Notes under the pieces: model-generated | Databases searched by the model: none | The model's input: the letters and a program-made list of their open reading frames with translations, nothing else | Told to the model about the DNA's origin: nothing | Translations under genes and position numbers: made by a program | In this document: in pieces, positions 45,880 through 58,563 of the stretch | Numbering within the stretch: position 1 is the stretch's first letter | Layout: every line of letters begins with the position of its first letter | Assembly: GCA_946800325.1 (NCBI GenBank) | Contig: OX326961.1 | Span: 44,281,415-44,345,414, forward strand | Length of the DNA: 64,000 bases | Direction of reading: 5' to 3' | Source: Luzula sylvatica | Taxonomy: Eukaryota > Streptophyta > Magnoliopsida > Poales > Juncaceae

Positions 45880-47140
45880 TAATTAGCGAAAGGATCCGAT
45901 TTAACATGTAAAAAATTTAATTTCATATATATTTCCATCTCATTTGTTTGATTTTATTCAATTGGAAGAAATTTAGGAAGAGACTGTAATTTTCCTATCT
46001 CAAACTATTCTTATTTCATCGTCTTGTATTTTATAAATGGATAACTGAATGTTGGTGAAAATTTGGAGGTTTTGAGAATACCACCACTTCTATTTTAGAT
46101 AGCTTATGTTCACATTACTATGTTGTTGTCTTTATATATGTATATTGAATGGTCATCACTGGGTTTACAGATAGTTTGTCAGGATACAGTTGTCCTAGAC
46201 TCCTATATAATTACGTCTGCACAAACAATTCAGACACAATCATCTGTTGTAATAATCAAAATTATATGACACGATATACATGTTGGGATTTTAGAATTGT
46301 TTTGGATTGATTTTGATTGGAGAGATTTATTGGTTGTATTTGGGAGATTATTAACAAATCCAATAAAGAATTAAGAGGAGAGTGAATAAACGACCGAGAA
46401 AGAAGATGAGAAAAAGTGTATCCGGAATAATACATAAATGATAAATGATACAATTCATCCAAAAAATGCACACACAATAATAGATAGATAAAATATTTAA
46501 TTTCATATAAATTAGTAAAAGGATCCCATTTAACATGTAAAAAATTTAATAGCATATATATTTTCATCTCATTTGTTTGATTTTAATCAATTGGAAGAAA
46601 TTTAGGAAGAGACTATAATTTTTCTGTCTCAGACTATTCTTATTTCATCATCTTGTATTTATAAATGGATAACCGAGTGTTAGTGAAAATTTGGGGATTT
46701 TGAAAATGAAACTTCTATTTTAGATAGCTTATATTTACATTACTATGTTGTTGTCTTTACATATGTATATTGAATGGTCATCACTGGATTTATGAATAGT
46801 TTTTCAGGATACAGTTGTCCTATCTAATTGCGTCTCCACAAACAAATCATATACAATCATCTGCTACAATAATACAAAATTATATGACACGATATACATG
46901 TTGGGATTTTAGAATTGTTTTGGATTGATTTTGATTGGAGAGATTTATTGGTTTGTATTTGGGAAATTATTAACAAATCCAATAAAGAATTATTGGTTTG
47001 TATTTGAGAAAGAAGATGAGAAAAAAAAAGTTGCCCGGAATAATAGATAAATGATAAACCATACAATTCATTCAAAAAATGCACACACAATAATAAATAG
47101 ATAAAATATTTGAGATAAGATGTGATTGCTTTCGACACTG
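45880..47140. repeat. Tandem duplication of about 0.63 kb
   Basis: Copy 1 (about 45880-46500) and copy 2 (about 46509-47140) share AATTAG(C/T)(G/A)AAAGGATCC, GGAAGAAATTTAGGAAGAGA, TTGAATGGTCATCACTGG, GACACGATATACATGTTGGG and TAGATAAAATATTT in the same order, with a 629-bp step. Scattered substitutions and small indels separate them. No coding frame is shared. Confidence 0.88.
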
Positions 47141-49146
47141 CTTACTCTTTTTTATATTGAATCATTTCATTCGTGATCTCTTTTTCTTTTTTTCTTTTTT
47201 TTTCTCAATTACAATATATAAGATAATATGCATATATATACATGAATTGTCTCGCATACAATTTTTTTGGTTTGGATAATACAAACCTACGTCATATCAT
47301 AATCTTTATCCGACTACACACTAATTTATTCATTACAATAACATACATACAATATATAAACTAAAAAAACATCTCAATAATACAAACCCTGCAGTACTTT
47401 GTTACAAGTCTATTTCTCTCTTGTTTCTCCTACTACGAAAAATCTCAATAATACAAACATTAATCTCAATAATAGATGAATCATGAATGAATCAATGAGC
47501 AGTGAGCATGTCATATAGTTTCTTGATTTCACATTACGTTGCCAAAATATTCATATGCTCACACACCATATGTAACTTCATGCATGATACCATTCTAAAT
47601 TTTGAATTCCTATGAGGGCTCTAATGTCCTTTGGTACTTGAATTTATTTGTTTCATATATCGACTTACAAACAGATAAGTTCTTATATTTAGTCTGACAT
47701 CAAGATTGTGTCACGAAAAATAGTGATATATATATATAAGAACAAAACTTAGCACCGTTTTTTTTGACTCGATATATAAGAACAAAACTTAATTCGTTGT
47801 GAAAATCTTTCACCATATTTATTTTGAAAATACTTCCATGATATTTACCATTTTGGAGGGTATGCATGATATTTTTAAGGTTTTGTAGGGTTAGTGGTGA
47901 TACTAATACGCCTTTAAATTATGTATGTCATTGAAATGTAACAACACATTGAAGTCTTCTAGAACATATTCAGCATTAATAAATCAACAATACTACTAAA
48001 GTACTGATTATAAGTTCCATCAATCAAGGTAGTGACAAATAAAGAAGCATTATGAAAATTAATAATCATAGGTTTGGTTAATAGACATAATTAAAAAGGA
48101 AATGGGTCAATGAAGCAAATGAAAGTTAGTTTGGCAAAAGAGCTTTAATTTTTTCATTTGGGTGTAATAAGTCTAATCCTAGAAAATTGAGATATTAGAC
48201 TTCTATAAAGAGAGGCCTAATGCAATATTATTAGGCTTTGGGTATCCCAATTAACCGGCATAATGACAAAAGCTAGAGTCCATTTTAAATTGTTTTTTTA
48301 AATGTAAAAAAATAAATACATCTTAGTAAAATTAATTAACCAGATATTTTTTTCTTGATTTTGATGTGTCCTGCGGAAAATATGATATCGGCCTTTTGAT
48401 TTAGACTCAAGTCCATGATAAAAAGAACCAACTATATAATCCCACTTATAAATAGGCCCAAATTGATGATTAGAAATATTTATTATGTAGCCTCAAAATC
48501 TTCTATAGGATCTCAATTGGGCTTTCTTTTTTGCACCCACAAATTGTAATGATTATTTGAAACAATTTATTAAAGATTAAAAAAAAAAGATAAATCAATC
48601 AAAATTTGATAAAAAGAGCATGGTAAACCATAAAAAGTCATTAACCAATTCACAAAATTGGACCAAGAAGTATCTTCCAAGGACTCCTAATTTATATCTT
48701 AGATCTCGGTTAGGTAAAATTAACCATATTTAATGAATATCTTGGTGGGAGCACAGATGGGGAAATTTCGGCAGCAAGTCTAATCATACACATCTACTCA
48801 TATCGTTAGATTCCAAAAACCAACTTGAGAAAGGCTCTTTTATTACAACCCCACATAATATACCGTTTTATTGTAACATATACTGTTTTATTATGCATTG
48901 CATTATTGTAGAAGCAACTTTTTTTCAGTGGGCAGAGCTACTTTTAGTTCCTTGAAGTTAAAGCATTCTAAAGAAAGGGTATTCACATTTCTTCCATGGA
49001 CAAAAACTTTTCCTAAATTTCTCAACATAACTCAATTATTCATTACAAATTCGAAAACAATAATTTGAACTAAACAACAACAAAACATAAACCAATTCAT
49101 AATCATAATCTAAAAAAACAACAAATTAATCTCGAATTTCGAGGAC
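47141..49146. other. Intergenic, no gene seen
   Basis: AT-rich DNA. At 47700-47790 AGAACAAAACTTA occurs twice with short intervening sequence. The last few hundred bases lie downstream of the CIPK stop and probably hold its 3' UTR. No other feature could be supported. Confidence 0.5.
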
Positions 49147-50475
49147 TCAAGGTTTGTTGTGATCGAGAACTTGCTCGCCTTGCCAAGCCCAAACAATATC
49201 CTTCAAAGCCGGCCGCATATCCTGCTTCCACATCTTGCGATACTCCAACGTATCCCCGCTCGTCTTCTTCATCTCCACCAAATGAAAATCGGGAGTCACT
49301 TCGAAAATCTCGGCGTCGATTCCCAAAACTCCCTTCCGCCCTTCCCTCACCCCTTCCATCCTCACCACCCCTCCTTCCTTCTTCTTCACTTTCATCCTCA
49401 ATTTCTTCCCGATCTCTTCGATCTTCGATATTATACTACTCGCCGAATTACTCGAGGTGAATCTCTCCTCCTTTTTCTTATCCTTCTCCTCGAACAACCC
49501 CGACAAATCGAATCCCGCCGAGAGAGATATTATATCGAACGCGTTCAAGTTCGTTATTCCAATGTTCTCTTCGTTGCACGTTATTTCCTTCACCTCCACA
49601 TTTTTAATATTAGTATTATTATTAGCAACGACACCGCCGCGTTTAATCAACTTGTCATCGAAACCCTTTCGAAACCAAGGGTTCTCCATAATTCTTTGGA
49701 TCGTTATTCGGTTATTCGGGTTCGGATCCAATATCCGCATCAAGAGTCTCCTCACGTCGTTAGAAAACCAAGGGGGGCATTTAAAATCGGCGCGTCCAAT
49801 TTTCTTATACATCTCCATTAAATTAGCGTCGTGAAAGGGTAAATAACCGGCTAAAAGGACGAATAAGACCACGCCACACGACCAAATATCGGCTTTGGCT
49901 CCGTCGTATCCTTTTCGGTTGATTACCTCGGGCGCCACGTACGCGGGCGTGCCGCAAGTGGTGTGGAGCAACCCGTCAACCCGTTTCGTGTCTGCGAGAG
50001 CGCTCAGTCCAAAATCCGAGATTTTCAAATTACCGTTTTCGTCCAATAATAGATTTTCGGGTTTTAGATCGCGATGGTAAACTTTTCTACTATGGCAAAA
50101 ATCGACGGCGCTGATTAATTGTTGGAAATACTTGCGCGCCAAGTCTTCTCTTAATCGGCCTCTCGAGATTTTGTTGAATAGTTCGCCACCTTTCACGTAT
50201 TCCAATGCGAAGAAGATTTTGGATTTCGTGGCCATGACTTCGTAGAGTTGGACTATGTTGGGGTGACGAACCACGTTCATGACCTTGATTTCGCGTTTTA
50301 TTTGGTCCATTAGACCGACTTTGGCAATCTTTTCTTTGTCGATGACTTTTATCGCAACGCTTTGATTGGTTGCGAGGTTTTTGGCGTAGTAGACTTTAGC
50401 AAAGGTACCTTGGCCTAGCATTCGGCCAACCTCGAACCGGTCCATCAAGACGGTGCCTTTGAGTTCCGTGCCCAT
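49147..50475 (-). CDS. CIPK: CBL-interacting protein kinase (CIPK / SnRK3)
   Basis: A 442-residue serine/threonine kinase without introns in its coding part. CIPKs are switched on by calcineurin B-like calcium sensors and act on ion transport and stress signalling (family knowledge). Residues 14-268 form the kinase domain: glycine loop GQGTFAKV (21-28), catalytic lysine K43, HRD 134-136, DFG 154-156 and APE 181-183, with the activation loop threonines and Y179 present. The NAF/FISL motif is at 309-328 (N311-A312-F313), where CBL proteins bind. A C-terminal regulatory region with the phosphatase-binding area follows and ends VLDHNKP. All key residues are intact. It groups with the intron-poor CIPKs by its single exon; the exact member cannot be named. 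Confidence 0.97.
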   Translation of the reverse strand: MGTELKGTVLMDRFEVGRMLGQGTFAKVYYAKNLATNQSVAIKVIDKEKIAKVGLMDQIKREIKVMNVVRHPNIVQLYEVMATKSKIFFALEYVKGGELFNKISRGRLREDLARKYFQQLISAVDFCHSRKVYHRDLKPENLLLDENGNLKISDFGLSALADTKRVDGLLHTTCGTPAYVAPEVINRKGYDGAKADIWSCGVVLFVLLAGYLPFHDANLMEMYKKIGRADFKCPPWFSNDVRRLLMRILDPNPNNRITIQRIMENPWFRKGFDDKLIKRGGVVANNNTNIKNVEVKEITCNEENIGITNLNAFDIISLSAGFDLSGLFEEKDKKKEERFTSSNSASSIISKIEEIGKKLRMKVKKKEGGVVRMEGVREGRKGVLGIDAEIFEVTPDFHLVEMKKTSGDTLEYRKMWKQDMRPALKDIVWAWQGEQVLDHNKP

Positions 50476-50818
50476 TTGGAGTGGTTCGGATTCGGAGAGA
50501 TTTGTCTAAAAGAGGAGTTCTGGGAGTGGGTGAATTGAAATTTGGTTCTTATTTGTGGGATTATGCGTTTTCAACCGTCTTCGCATATACTACGATCTAG
50601 AACGGGTTTGGATTTGATTTGTTGAGCACCATTGAAGCTCTGTGCGCGGAGCAGGCGGAGGGTGTGGGGTTTAGATCCAATTTCATCAAGAACTATAGAA
50701 GAAGAGAGCTTTGCATCCAAGGAATGGGGGTTCAGCTTCGAGGGTAGTTTCCTAGCATGCAAGCACATCTTTCTGCATTCCCTAAATTTTCCCCTTTCAA
50801 TTTTTCAAATCCAAAACA

Positions 50819-50939
50819 CTGCAAAAAAGAATTAAAAAAAAATAAAGATCAATAATTTGCAACAAAACAAAAAATTAGATGCAAAATACCCAAAATTCTT
50901 GCAAAAAAGAAACCAAGCATATAGATTCTTAACAAGTAC
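50819..50939 (-). other. Likely intron in the CIPK 5' leader
   Basis: On the minus strand there is a donor TACAG|GTACTT (50940/50939) and an acceptor with a T-rich tract TTCTTTTTTGCAG|TG (50819/50818). This would remove 121 bp upstream of the start codon. It is inferred from splice signals only. Confidence 0.45.
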
Positions 50940-51147
50940 CTGTAGAATTCCAAAAGAAGCTCTTTTCAAAAGGTGCTGAATTCTGAGAAGAAAAAGCCTT
51001 GTCGAACTCAAATCAAGCTCACACGAGCCTCAGAAATAGTGGGTACTCTGTGTGTCTCGGTTCTCAATGCTCAATATACGAGAGAGAGGAGAGAGGGAGA
51101 GAATTGGTGAGTGAAGTCTGAACAAGAAGAAAACCCTAGGCTTGATA

Positions 51148-51158
51148 CTCCTTATAAA
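51148..51158 (-). promoter_or_regulatory. TATA box of the CIPK gene
   Basis: The minus strand reads TATTTATAAGG. It is followed by a CT-rich stretch (CTCTCCCTCTCTCCTCTCTC, 51063-51100) typical of plant transcribed leaders. The distance to the ATG (about 0.68 kb) fits a long leader with an intron. Confidence 0.5.
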
Positions 51159-51594
51159 TACCACAAAAAATATGGACCTGAATGTAACAATAGAACAACG
51201 GAGATATTTTCACACATATATGACCCTGATTTAATATTAATTGAATATTATGGTGATTCCGAGAGTATTCCATTTTGTGTGAGGAGGAATGTCCCTCGTT
51301 GATGCCGACACGTGAAATGACGATATTGCCCCTAACATGTCCTTTCAGTTTTTTGGAGACCCCACCAATAATTCTCTGGTTGCTGTGCTGCTGTTTTTTC
51401 TTCTTTTTGTTGTTTTCTGATAATATGCTTTTTCTGTTTTAATAAATTTTAATATTATTCAGAAAATCTACAGAAAAAATTTATGACGTTTTTTTTTTGT
51501 CAAGAATAAACCATGGGCCAAATACACACAGAGAACGGCCGAATACACACAGAAGATTGGTCCTTCAAGGGCATTTCCGTGATTAAAAGCAACT

Positions 51595-53498
51595 AAGGGG
51601 CTAATTTATGGAAAGGCAGATGGAATAATAATCAACCTTTATACTTAAAATTTAAAGAATTATACTCATATAGTGAAAACAAAATTGGAACAGTAAAATA
51701 CTTCATGCAAAAAATAAATGAAACTAACTTATATACTAGTCTAGGAATAGTAGTACCTTTGTCAAATCTGGCCAACGAGCAATACTTAGATCTTCAGCAA
51801 ATTTGGGCATCACTTGACCTCAATACATCACAAAAAGATGAGCTACAGTGGAAATGAAACAAAAATAAGGATTATACATGTAAAAGTACATATCAAACAA
51901 TCATAAAAGGAGTATATGTTGAATCATATTATAAGAATATTTGGAAAATAAAAATTCATCTTAAAATACAAATATTTCTATGGTTAATGTGCAAAAAAAA
52001 AATTACTTACCATCGATTCATTGCAGAGGAAAGGATGGCATATACCTAATAGGTGTCCACTTTGCAAAATAACTGAAGAAAATGTTGATCATTTAATTAG
52101 CCATTGCCATTTCATTAACAATATATGGAAAAAACTACATAATGTATTAGAGATGCATATATTGCATAATTTCAATCCACTGGATATTATTATAAATAAA
52201 AAAGAAAATAAGGATTACCAAATACTATTAAGCATATCTATGTATCAATTTTGGTTAGAAAGATGTAGGAGATCATTCACAAATGTGCAATTAAATGAAT
52301 GGCAAATAATAAATAATATACTATATGAATTCAAGCTAAATCAAACTGAAAATTTTGATGACCTAAATTTCTCAGATTTCAAAAATTGGATTCCAGATAA
52401 GGGACAAACAAACAATGCAATGCAAAATTTACCAATTGATATATTCTCAGATGGAAACCTACACGATAATCCAATTTTGTCTTATGCAGGGATTACTGGA
52501 AACCTAGACGAGGAAGAAATTAGGAGTGAAGATGAAGGGCAAATGGATGATAGAAGACTGTGGTGGTTCCAAACAACTGGAAATCAATCGAATCAGCACG
52601 AAAATATTCAAATCACAGAAGAACAACAACGAGAAGAAGATCCTGCCTTTTTGCAAATCTACGAGAATTTGAGAGATTTTGTGGTTTAGAAGATTACAAG
52701 GGAGGATGAAGAAGCGCAAAGTTGGAAGCTTTATTGAAACTCATATAAACAACCAATCTTTTCGACAAACCAGAGAAACAATCACTCAAACTAATAAAAA
52801 GTTGGAAGCTTTACTGAAATAAATGGAGAAGGGAGCAAGCTCAAAAAGCTTAGTGCTTCAAGAAGAACCTCGCACATAAACAAACAGAGCAAACCAGCAT
52901 CAACATGTGCGAAGTTCTTCAAGAAAGACAAAGCTCAAAAGAGCTGGTGTCGGTACTCAAGGGAAGACTGAGATTGCGTGAGAAGAAGAATGCTCAATTA
53001 AGGGGGCTTAAAAAAGAGGGAAGCTCACCGGCACTAGTCCACGGGATCTTGGCATCAACCAACATGTGACGGGAGCTCAGACTAGCTCAGAGGGCATCAA
53101 TGGCGAAGAGTACCGAGGAGGAAACTATTGGAGAGAGTAACGGTCAAGCAGGGATAAGATCAGGGAAACGGGAAACTGAATAACGCAAAAACCAGGATTA
53201 AGGACCCAAATTATAGAGGGAAAGCAAAGTCAGATTCAGCAAACCCGGCAATTGAGAACTGGGAAATACAAATGCGGTTTATTTCAGTTCTTAGGGTTAT
53301 AGGTTATATTAGTTTTGTTATTTATTTAGTTTTATTTTACAGTTTATTCTAGGGTTATCTAAATATACACATTAAGAAGGTGATTAGTACCTTCTAAATG
53401 AGTAGTTAGTTAACACCAAAACTTTGTAAAATCTAATTTTTATAAAGCAATAGAAGTAGGACACATGAACCTACTCTATTTTCATAAAAAAAAAAAAA
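51595..53498 (+). mobile_element. 5'-truncated LINE, 3' part
   Basis: Non-LTR retrotransposon tail. At 51870-52015 one frame reads DYTCKSTYQ...IWKIKIHLKIQIFLWLM, and from 52030 another reads RCPLCKITEENVDHLISHCHFINNIWKKL. Together they are the zinc-binding region found C-terminal to LINE reverse transcriptases. The second frame stays open to 52689. A non-coding tail leads to an A-run (53485-53498), probably the poly(A) end. The reverse transcriptase and endonuclease are missing. The 5' boundary and target duplication were not fixed. Confidence 0.75.
52021..52689 (+). pseudogene. LINE ORF2 C-terminal remnant (RVT zinc-binding)
   Basis: Open for 222 residues, but only a fragment of LINE ORF2. 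Cysteines and histidines in C-P-L-C ... H-L-I-S-H-C (residues 13-29) and the W that follows are the hallmark. The C-terminal half is acidic and polar with no further domain recognised. A frameshift and a stop (TGA near 51855) separate it from the upstream part, so no intact protein exists. Confidence 0.75.
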
Positions 53499-54165
53499 TC
53501 AACAAGCAAAATAAATCATGATCATTGATCAATGCTTTTTTTTTATAAGTAGCCCTCTCAAAAGTTCAATTCGTAAGAATAGCTAGACTATTTCCTAATT
53601 TGCAAATATGATATCCAAAAGAGTGCACTAGTCCACGGGATGCTTTTTTTTCGTCAGAGAATCCGGGGAAAGTGCTCAAACCCTAATTTTTGTCGTAATC
53701 CTCAAATTAAGCTACTCTAAGCTTTTTCGCTAGACACTCTGACGAAAGAGTGCATAGTCCATAGATTTGATGGTCCAATCACCTGGACTAACTGCGATGG
53801 GTTGCGCCAGACATTTTGGCGAAAAAGATGTTCCTCAGTTTTTTTTTGTTTGCAATTTTAATCATTTATTTTGAAAATATAGATTTAGAATTGGAAAAAA
53901 CTTAGAACACGAATGTTTTAGAACTTTTGAAGCTCTATAATTTAGATGATTTCGTTGTATTTTTCAGATACCATTTGCTCACTCAAATTTGTCAACAATG
54001 TTACAAATTTATTTTATACTAAATTGAGAAATCAAGAAAATTCAAAAACACAATATCTAAATATGACATCTACAATCCATCAAAACACTCCACATCATAT
54101 CCAAATACAATATAAAAACACAAAATCAAAACATGATATCCAAAACACAATCTGAAAACACAAAA

Positions 54166-55745
54166 TCAAGCTCGTCCACGATCACGACCACCTGCACCAC
54201 GTCGAGGAACGGCGCGACGTGCACGTCCACGACCCCGCTTTGTATCCTGCGTGAGATCACCATCGCCGATGTCGTCTCCGCCACTACTCGAGTCACTCGA
54301 AGTGTCGACGTGTGGTACGTCGGACAATACCTCCGTACCCCGGGTGCAAGAAGAGATCAAACTCTTGCAAGCACTCCTCAATCGTTTCTTCATGGCGGGA
54401 CTGATCTCCGCCCCCGCATCAAGTACCATCTGCATGAACGAACAACTATATTGCACAGAGTCCTGCAAATGTTGTTCATGCAAGTTTAAATTAGTTTGCG
54501 CTGAAACATAATAATTTATAATAAAATATGAACGTACCGCAACGACGACACTAGGCTCTCTAGGTCTATATCGTACAGACGGATGCACTTCGTGCTGGAC
54601 CGAAGACTGCACACGTGGATGACATTTCTCCTAAAATCAGGCCATGTAATGTCGATACGCAGCATTCATCGCAGTAGTCACGCGCAGCATTCATCGCGCC
54701 TCTTGATGTCGTGCCGACGTAAGTCATGTGTCCGATGTACCGGGTACCGAACGTTAAATGATCGTGGAGATGAATATCCCTAAACGATATGATCTTCAGT
54801 ACATGAATCGGAAATCGAGAATACGACCACATCGCAAGAAGCACCAGACATCCGTCTACCTCTTTCTTGCCCGGGTTGGTGGCCTTGCATAGAAAACGAT
54901 ATAAAAAAAAATAGTACCGCACTCCCCCAACCGTATTGACCCATGCCATCCATGAACGTAAAGACATCACATGCACGCAATCACCAGTAAGGTCCGAAAA
55001 CAATACCGCCCCGAAAAAATAAAGCATGTGAGCTCTAACATGTCTCACGACCTACAAATATGATAATCACAAATATGAATGAAATTATATTATAACTATA
55101 ATTTGATCAACAAAATATGGAGATGTGACTGAAATATTTACCTGAACGGGATCATATGGTTGTACCCCAGAAAGCTCATCGAAATGTCGCTGCAACCATG
55201 TCTTCTTAATAAGTACATAACTGCCCTTCCAGAAGGTCTCATCATCCAGCTCAATCCCAAGCATGAAATGTACGTAAGCCTTCCAACTCCGTCCTTTTGC
55301 ATTGTCCTTGCATACCGGTATTACCTGAATAGGGAGACCGAGGAGGCAAGAGACGCCATGCAAGGTAATCGCCATCTCTCCTTACTTAATGTAGAAGGTG
55401 TGCGTCTCTGGCCTCCAACGCTCGATCAAAACCTGGACTAACGCTGCATCGACATCCATACTACCAAACATGTAGCAGTTGTACAGTCCTGCTTTCTCGA
55501 AAAATGTTTCAGTACCATTGAGGAGGAACTGGTCCATGCCGCAGACGCAATGGTAAATGCGAAAGTTGCGACCCTATCACATCAAATGCACAAGACGATG
55601 GAGGTCATGCATGGATAATGTGGCAGGATACTCATCCTCCTGCTTGTCGATCTCGGTTCCAGGACCGAACACGTGCTCACCGCCACCACCGTGTCTCGAA
55701 CCCTCGCCGCCACCGCGACTCGATCCCTCCCCGCTGCGCGCCAAA
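54166..55745 (-). pseudogene. Plant mobile domain (PMD) gene, damaged
   Basis: Minus-strand gene of the PMD family (MAIN/MAIL1-like), known both from transposons and from host genes that act in silencing and genome stability. A glycine/serine/arginine-rich start is followed by NFRIYHCVCGMDQF, then GEMAITLHGVSCLLGLPI (near 55360), a 90-bp intron (55141-55052), and VRHVRAHMLYFFGAVLFSDLTG. WGSAVL near 54920 is only in another frame, and LYRFLCKATNPGKKEVDGCL is back in frame. The C-terminus is RG-rich (54166-54260). Damage: stop codons near 55385 and 55582, and a pair of frameshifts around 54900-54965. It is therefore probably not functional; unrecognised introns could explain part of this. Confidence 0.75.
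55052..55141 (-). other. Intron of the PMD gene
   Basis: Donor TTCAG|GTAAAT and acceptor TTTGTAG|GTCGTG. Joining restores the PMD reading DPVQ-VVRHVRAHMLY without a frame change. Confidence 0.75.
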
Positions 55746-55759
55746 CGTCATCAAAACAA

Positions 55760-56560
55760 GCTGCAAAATAATAATATAATAAAATAATATAAACAATATA
55801 AATTATAATATTAAATACAAATTATAATAAAAATATTTAAATTGTAATAATATTAAATACTCAATTTTCTGATAGTAATTATATATAATATACAATAAAA
55901 TACTAAATAATAATATATTAAATAATAATTATATATTAATTATAATAATTATATTATATATTAATTGCAAAATTATATATTAATTATACAACAAAATACT
56001 AAATTTTCTGATAGTAATTTATGTTCTATAAAAAGTATATATTAATTATCATAATAATATTAAACACTAAATAATAATATAAATATTAAAATTATAATAC
56101 TATATTAAATATTTAAATATATACTAAATAATAATTATTATTCATTTTCAAAAAATATAAAATATATTCTCAGTTTATGAAAACCCTTATTTATTATTTT
56201 ATAATTTTCTGAAAATTACAAAATAAAAAATAAAATCGGTAAAAAATATGAAATTAATCGAAATATATATGAAATTAAACCTTCGAAAACCCTATATTTA
56301 ACCCTAAAAACCCATTTTCGGATCATACTAATCCAACCTATTTGTCAAACTAATCAAATTTTTATTTTGGATCAAACTCGAAAAACTAATCTAAGTAATC
56401 TAACCAAAATATTTATAATAATCAAACCTATTTGACAAGTACAAATGTGAAAATAAACGTTTCAAACTTATGAGAAACATCTGCCTCTACTTGGATCTGG
56501 GTTCTTCTAATTTTTTCGGGTTTTTTTTTGAATTTTTGCGATCTTTTGAAGATAAGAAAA
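55760..56560. other. AT-rich interior of the MULE
   Basis: Very AT-rich with repeated ATAATATTAAATA-like runs. No coding sequence seen. Confidence 0.5.
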
Positions 56561-57306
56561 TAAGGTTTAGTTTAGAAAATGAAAGAAGAAGGAGGAGGGT
56601 CTGAAGGAAGAACTTTTGTCAAAGGATCTGACAAAAAGGCACAAATGTGAAAAGATCAATCCACATGCACATAATGACTCTTCGGGATTCATATGTTGTA
56701 TGAACTATTTCATCAGAGGGTCTGGCGAAAAAGTTTAGAACTGTTTAATCTGAGAATTAAGACAAAAATTAGGGTTTGAGCACTTTCGCCAAATTCTCTA
56801 ACGAAAGATCATTTTATTTCACCGGACAGCCTGGCGAAGGCGCTAGTTTTGTAAATTAGAAAAAAAAAAGTCGAGCTTTTCTTACCAATTGGGATTTTCA
56901 GAGGGCTATTTATAAAAAAAAATCTTGATCACACTTTATTTATACTATTAAAATTAAAATACTCACTGAATTAGTCATACTCATGTATAAAAAAATTAAT
57001 ATCTGAGACCCAACTGTAATTATTTTATCATTAAACACTAAAATATAGTCATTATTGACAATCATTCGTCTGCTACTTTACTTTACACTATTTAAATTAA
57101 TCATCTGATTTCACCTGAACCGTACACGTGTCACTGTGTTATTGGACTTAACCGCCGGTTGGCACGACGGTAATGGGCTTGACGGCCGCCCGGTTTGACG
57201 ACGCTTAGTCTCACTAAAGCCGAATTCATAGCATGTGAAAGATAATGAATGGGCGGTATAAGTGTATCACTATCAAAAAGATGAGAAAACAATTTGGCCT
57301 AAATTA

Positions 57307-57490
57307 ACATAGGGAAAATATACTTGCCCCCAAAACTCACTCGAACATTCTTGATGCGTCAATCGAAAATATTTAAACAGATTTATTAGATTCATAATCA
57401 ATGGTTAAATCTAATCAATCCATTTAAACAATCGCGATTGACGCATCAAGAGTGTTTGGGTGAGTTTTTAGGGCCAATTATATAACTCCT
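57307..57490. mobile_element. Small MITE with GATGCGTCAATCG ends
   Basis: The left arm (AACATTCTTGATGCGTCAAT, about 57340-57362) and the right arm (GCGATTGACGCATCAAGAGT, about 57433-57452) are inverted. The outer arms also pair (CCCAAAACTCACTCGAAC with GTTTGGGTGAGTTTTTAG). It is about 180 bp and related to 35940-36125. Confidence 0.65.
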
Positions 57491-57655
57491 AAAATGTATG
57501 GTATAAAAAAGATAAGTAGATAATTTGGCCTGAATTATAACTAGGATTAATAAATAGGGGCTTCAAACAACCAATATTTGTTTCCTAGAAGACTCTTTGT
57601 AAAATTTAATTCTTTGAGATTAGTCTCATAAACCAAACATTCATTGCGCAAAGTG
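57491..57655 (+). repeat. Dispersed repeat, copy 1 (see 60230-60400)
   Basis: TATGGTATAAAAAAGATAAG, AATTTGGCC, CAAGCAACCAATATTTGTTT-like sequence and a TAAACCAAACAT end occur here and at 60230-60400 in the same order. Confidence 0.75.
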
Positions 57656-57808
57656 TATTTTTAGATGGAGCATGATATATGGTATTTTCGGTTTTATATT
57701 TTTAAAAATAACAAAAGTGTTTTTTCAACAAAAATACAACAATGACATGCTTAAAATTATATTATTGGAGCCAAAAGTGTATTTTTAAATTTTATAATTA
57801 ATAAAAAT

Positions 57809-58216
57809 CAATGTTGCAAATATCGTTTAGCGATCCGTAACGTGGTGGTCATTTTTTGTAGCGGTATCGATTAGCGTGTGTTATAACGAGTGCTATGACG
57901 GCTGCTATAATTCATAGCGCATACAATAATTAAGTATGAATATGTATTAAAAACAATCTTGAAAATAACAAAAATTCACTAAGATAATTAACTAACTATT
58001 TGAAAAGGATCATTCCAACAATTTAGAACATCTCAAATTTAAGATTATTTTATTTATTATAATTTCTCATGAAATATTTTTTTTTGTTAAATTTATTTAA
58101 ATATATTTTATTCAGATGCAACGAACTACAAAGTTGCAGCGCGCATCAGCTTGTCTATAAAACAATACATATCGATGTCATCGTAGCGTTTACGTTTACC
58201 GAAGTTATTTACGATA
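57809..58216. mobile_element. Degenerate hAT-type MITE
   Basis: The left end CAATGTTGCAAATATCGTTTAGCG closely resembles the hAT MITEs at 28047 and 44209, preceded by ATAAAAAT. TAGCG-type motifs follow. The right end, near CGAAGTTATTTACG, is eroded, an (ATA)n tract follows, and no duplication is visible. Confidence 0.5.
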
Positions 58217-58563
58217 ATAATAATAATAATAATAATAATGAAAGAAGACAGTACTTTCACAACAACTTTGACATAAAAAAATATTATTGGAGCTCAGTGT
58301 CTCTTGCTATTGGAAAAAGACACAGTTGAAATCAAAACGACATCTCAAAGTGTAAGTACGAATATATTCCATGTGGACTTTAATTACAAAATGAAATACT
58401 CTGGAAAAATCTTAGAAAGGGGATCTGGCCACATTCAGAGTATGGCATCATTTAGAATAATCCACACTAAGAAGGTTAAAATAAATAAATAAAAATAAGT
58501 CTAGAAAATGAAATATTTTATTTTTATCTGTATTAATAAATTTTAATTTGTCTTTATTATAAG

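Larger units (their letters stand above)
53534..56924. mobile_element. Mutator-like element carrying a plant mobile domain gene
   Basis: Long inverted ends of about 180 bp: 53534-53715 (TTTTTATAAGTAGCCCTCTC, then GTGCTCAAACCCTAATTTTT) are mirrored at 56745-56924. A nearly matching 9-bp duplication flanks it (TTGATCAAT at 53525-53533, TTGATCACA at 56925-56933). Long inverted ends and 9-bp duplications fit Mutator-like elements. No MULE transposase is seen; the cargo is a PMD gene on the minus strand. Confidence 0.75.

Noticed and set aside
49159..49834. 220- and 125-residue plus-strand frames
   Set aside because: They are antisense shadows of the CIPK coding sequence.
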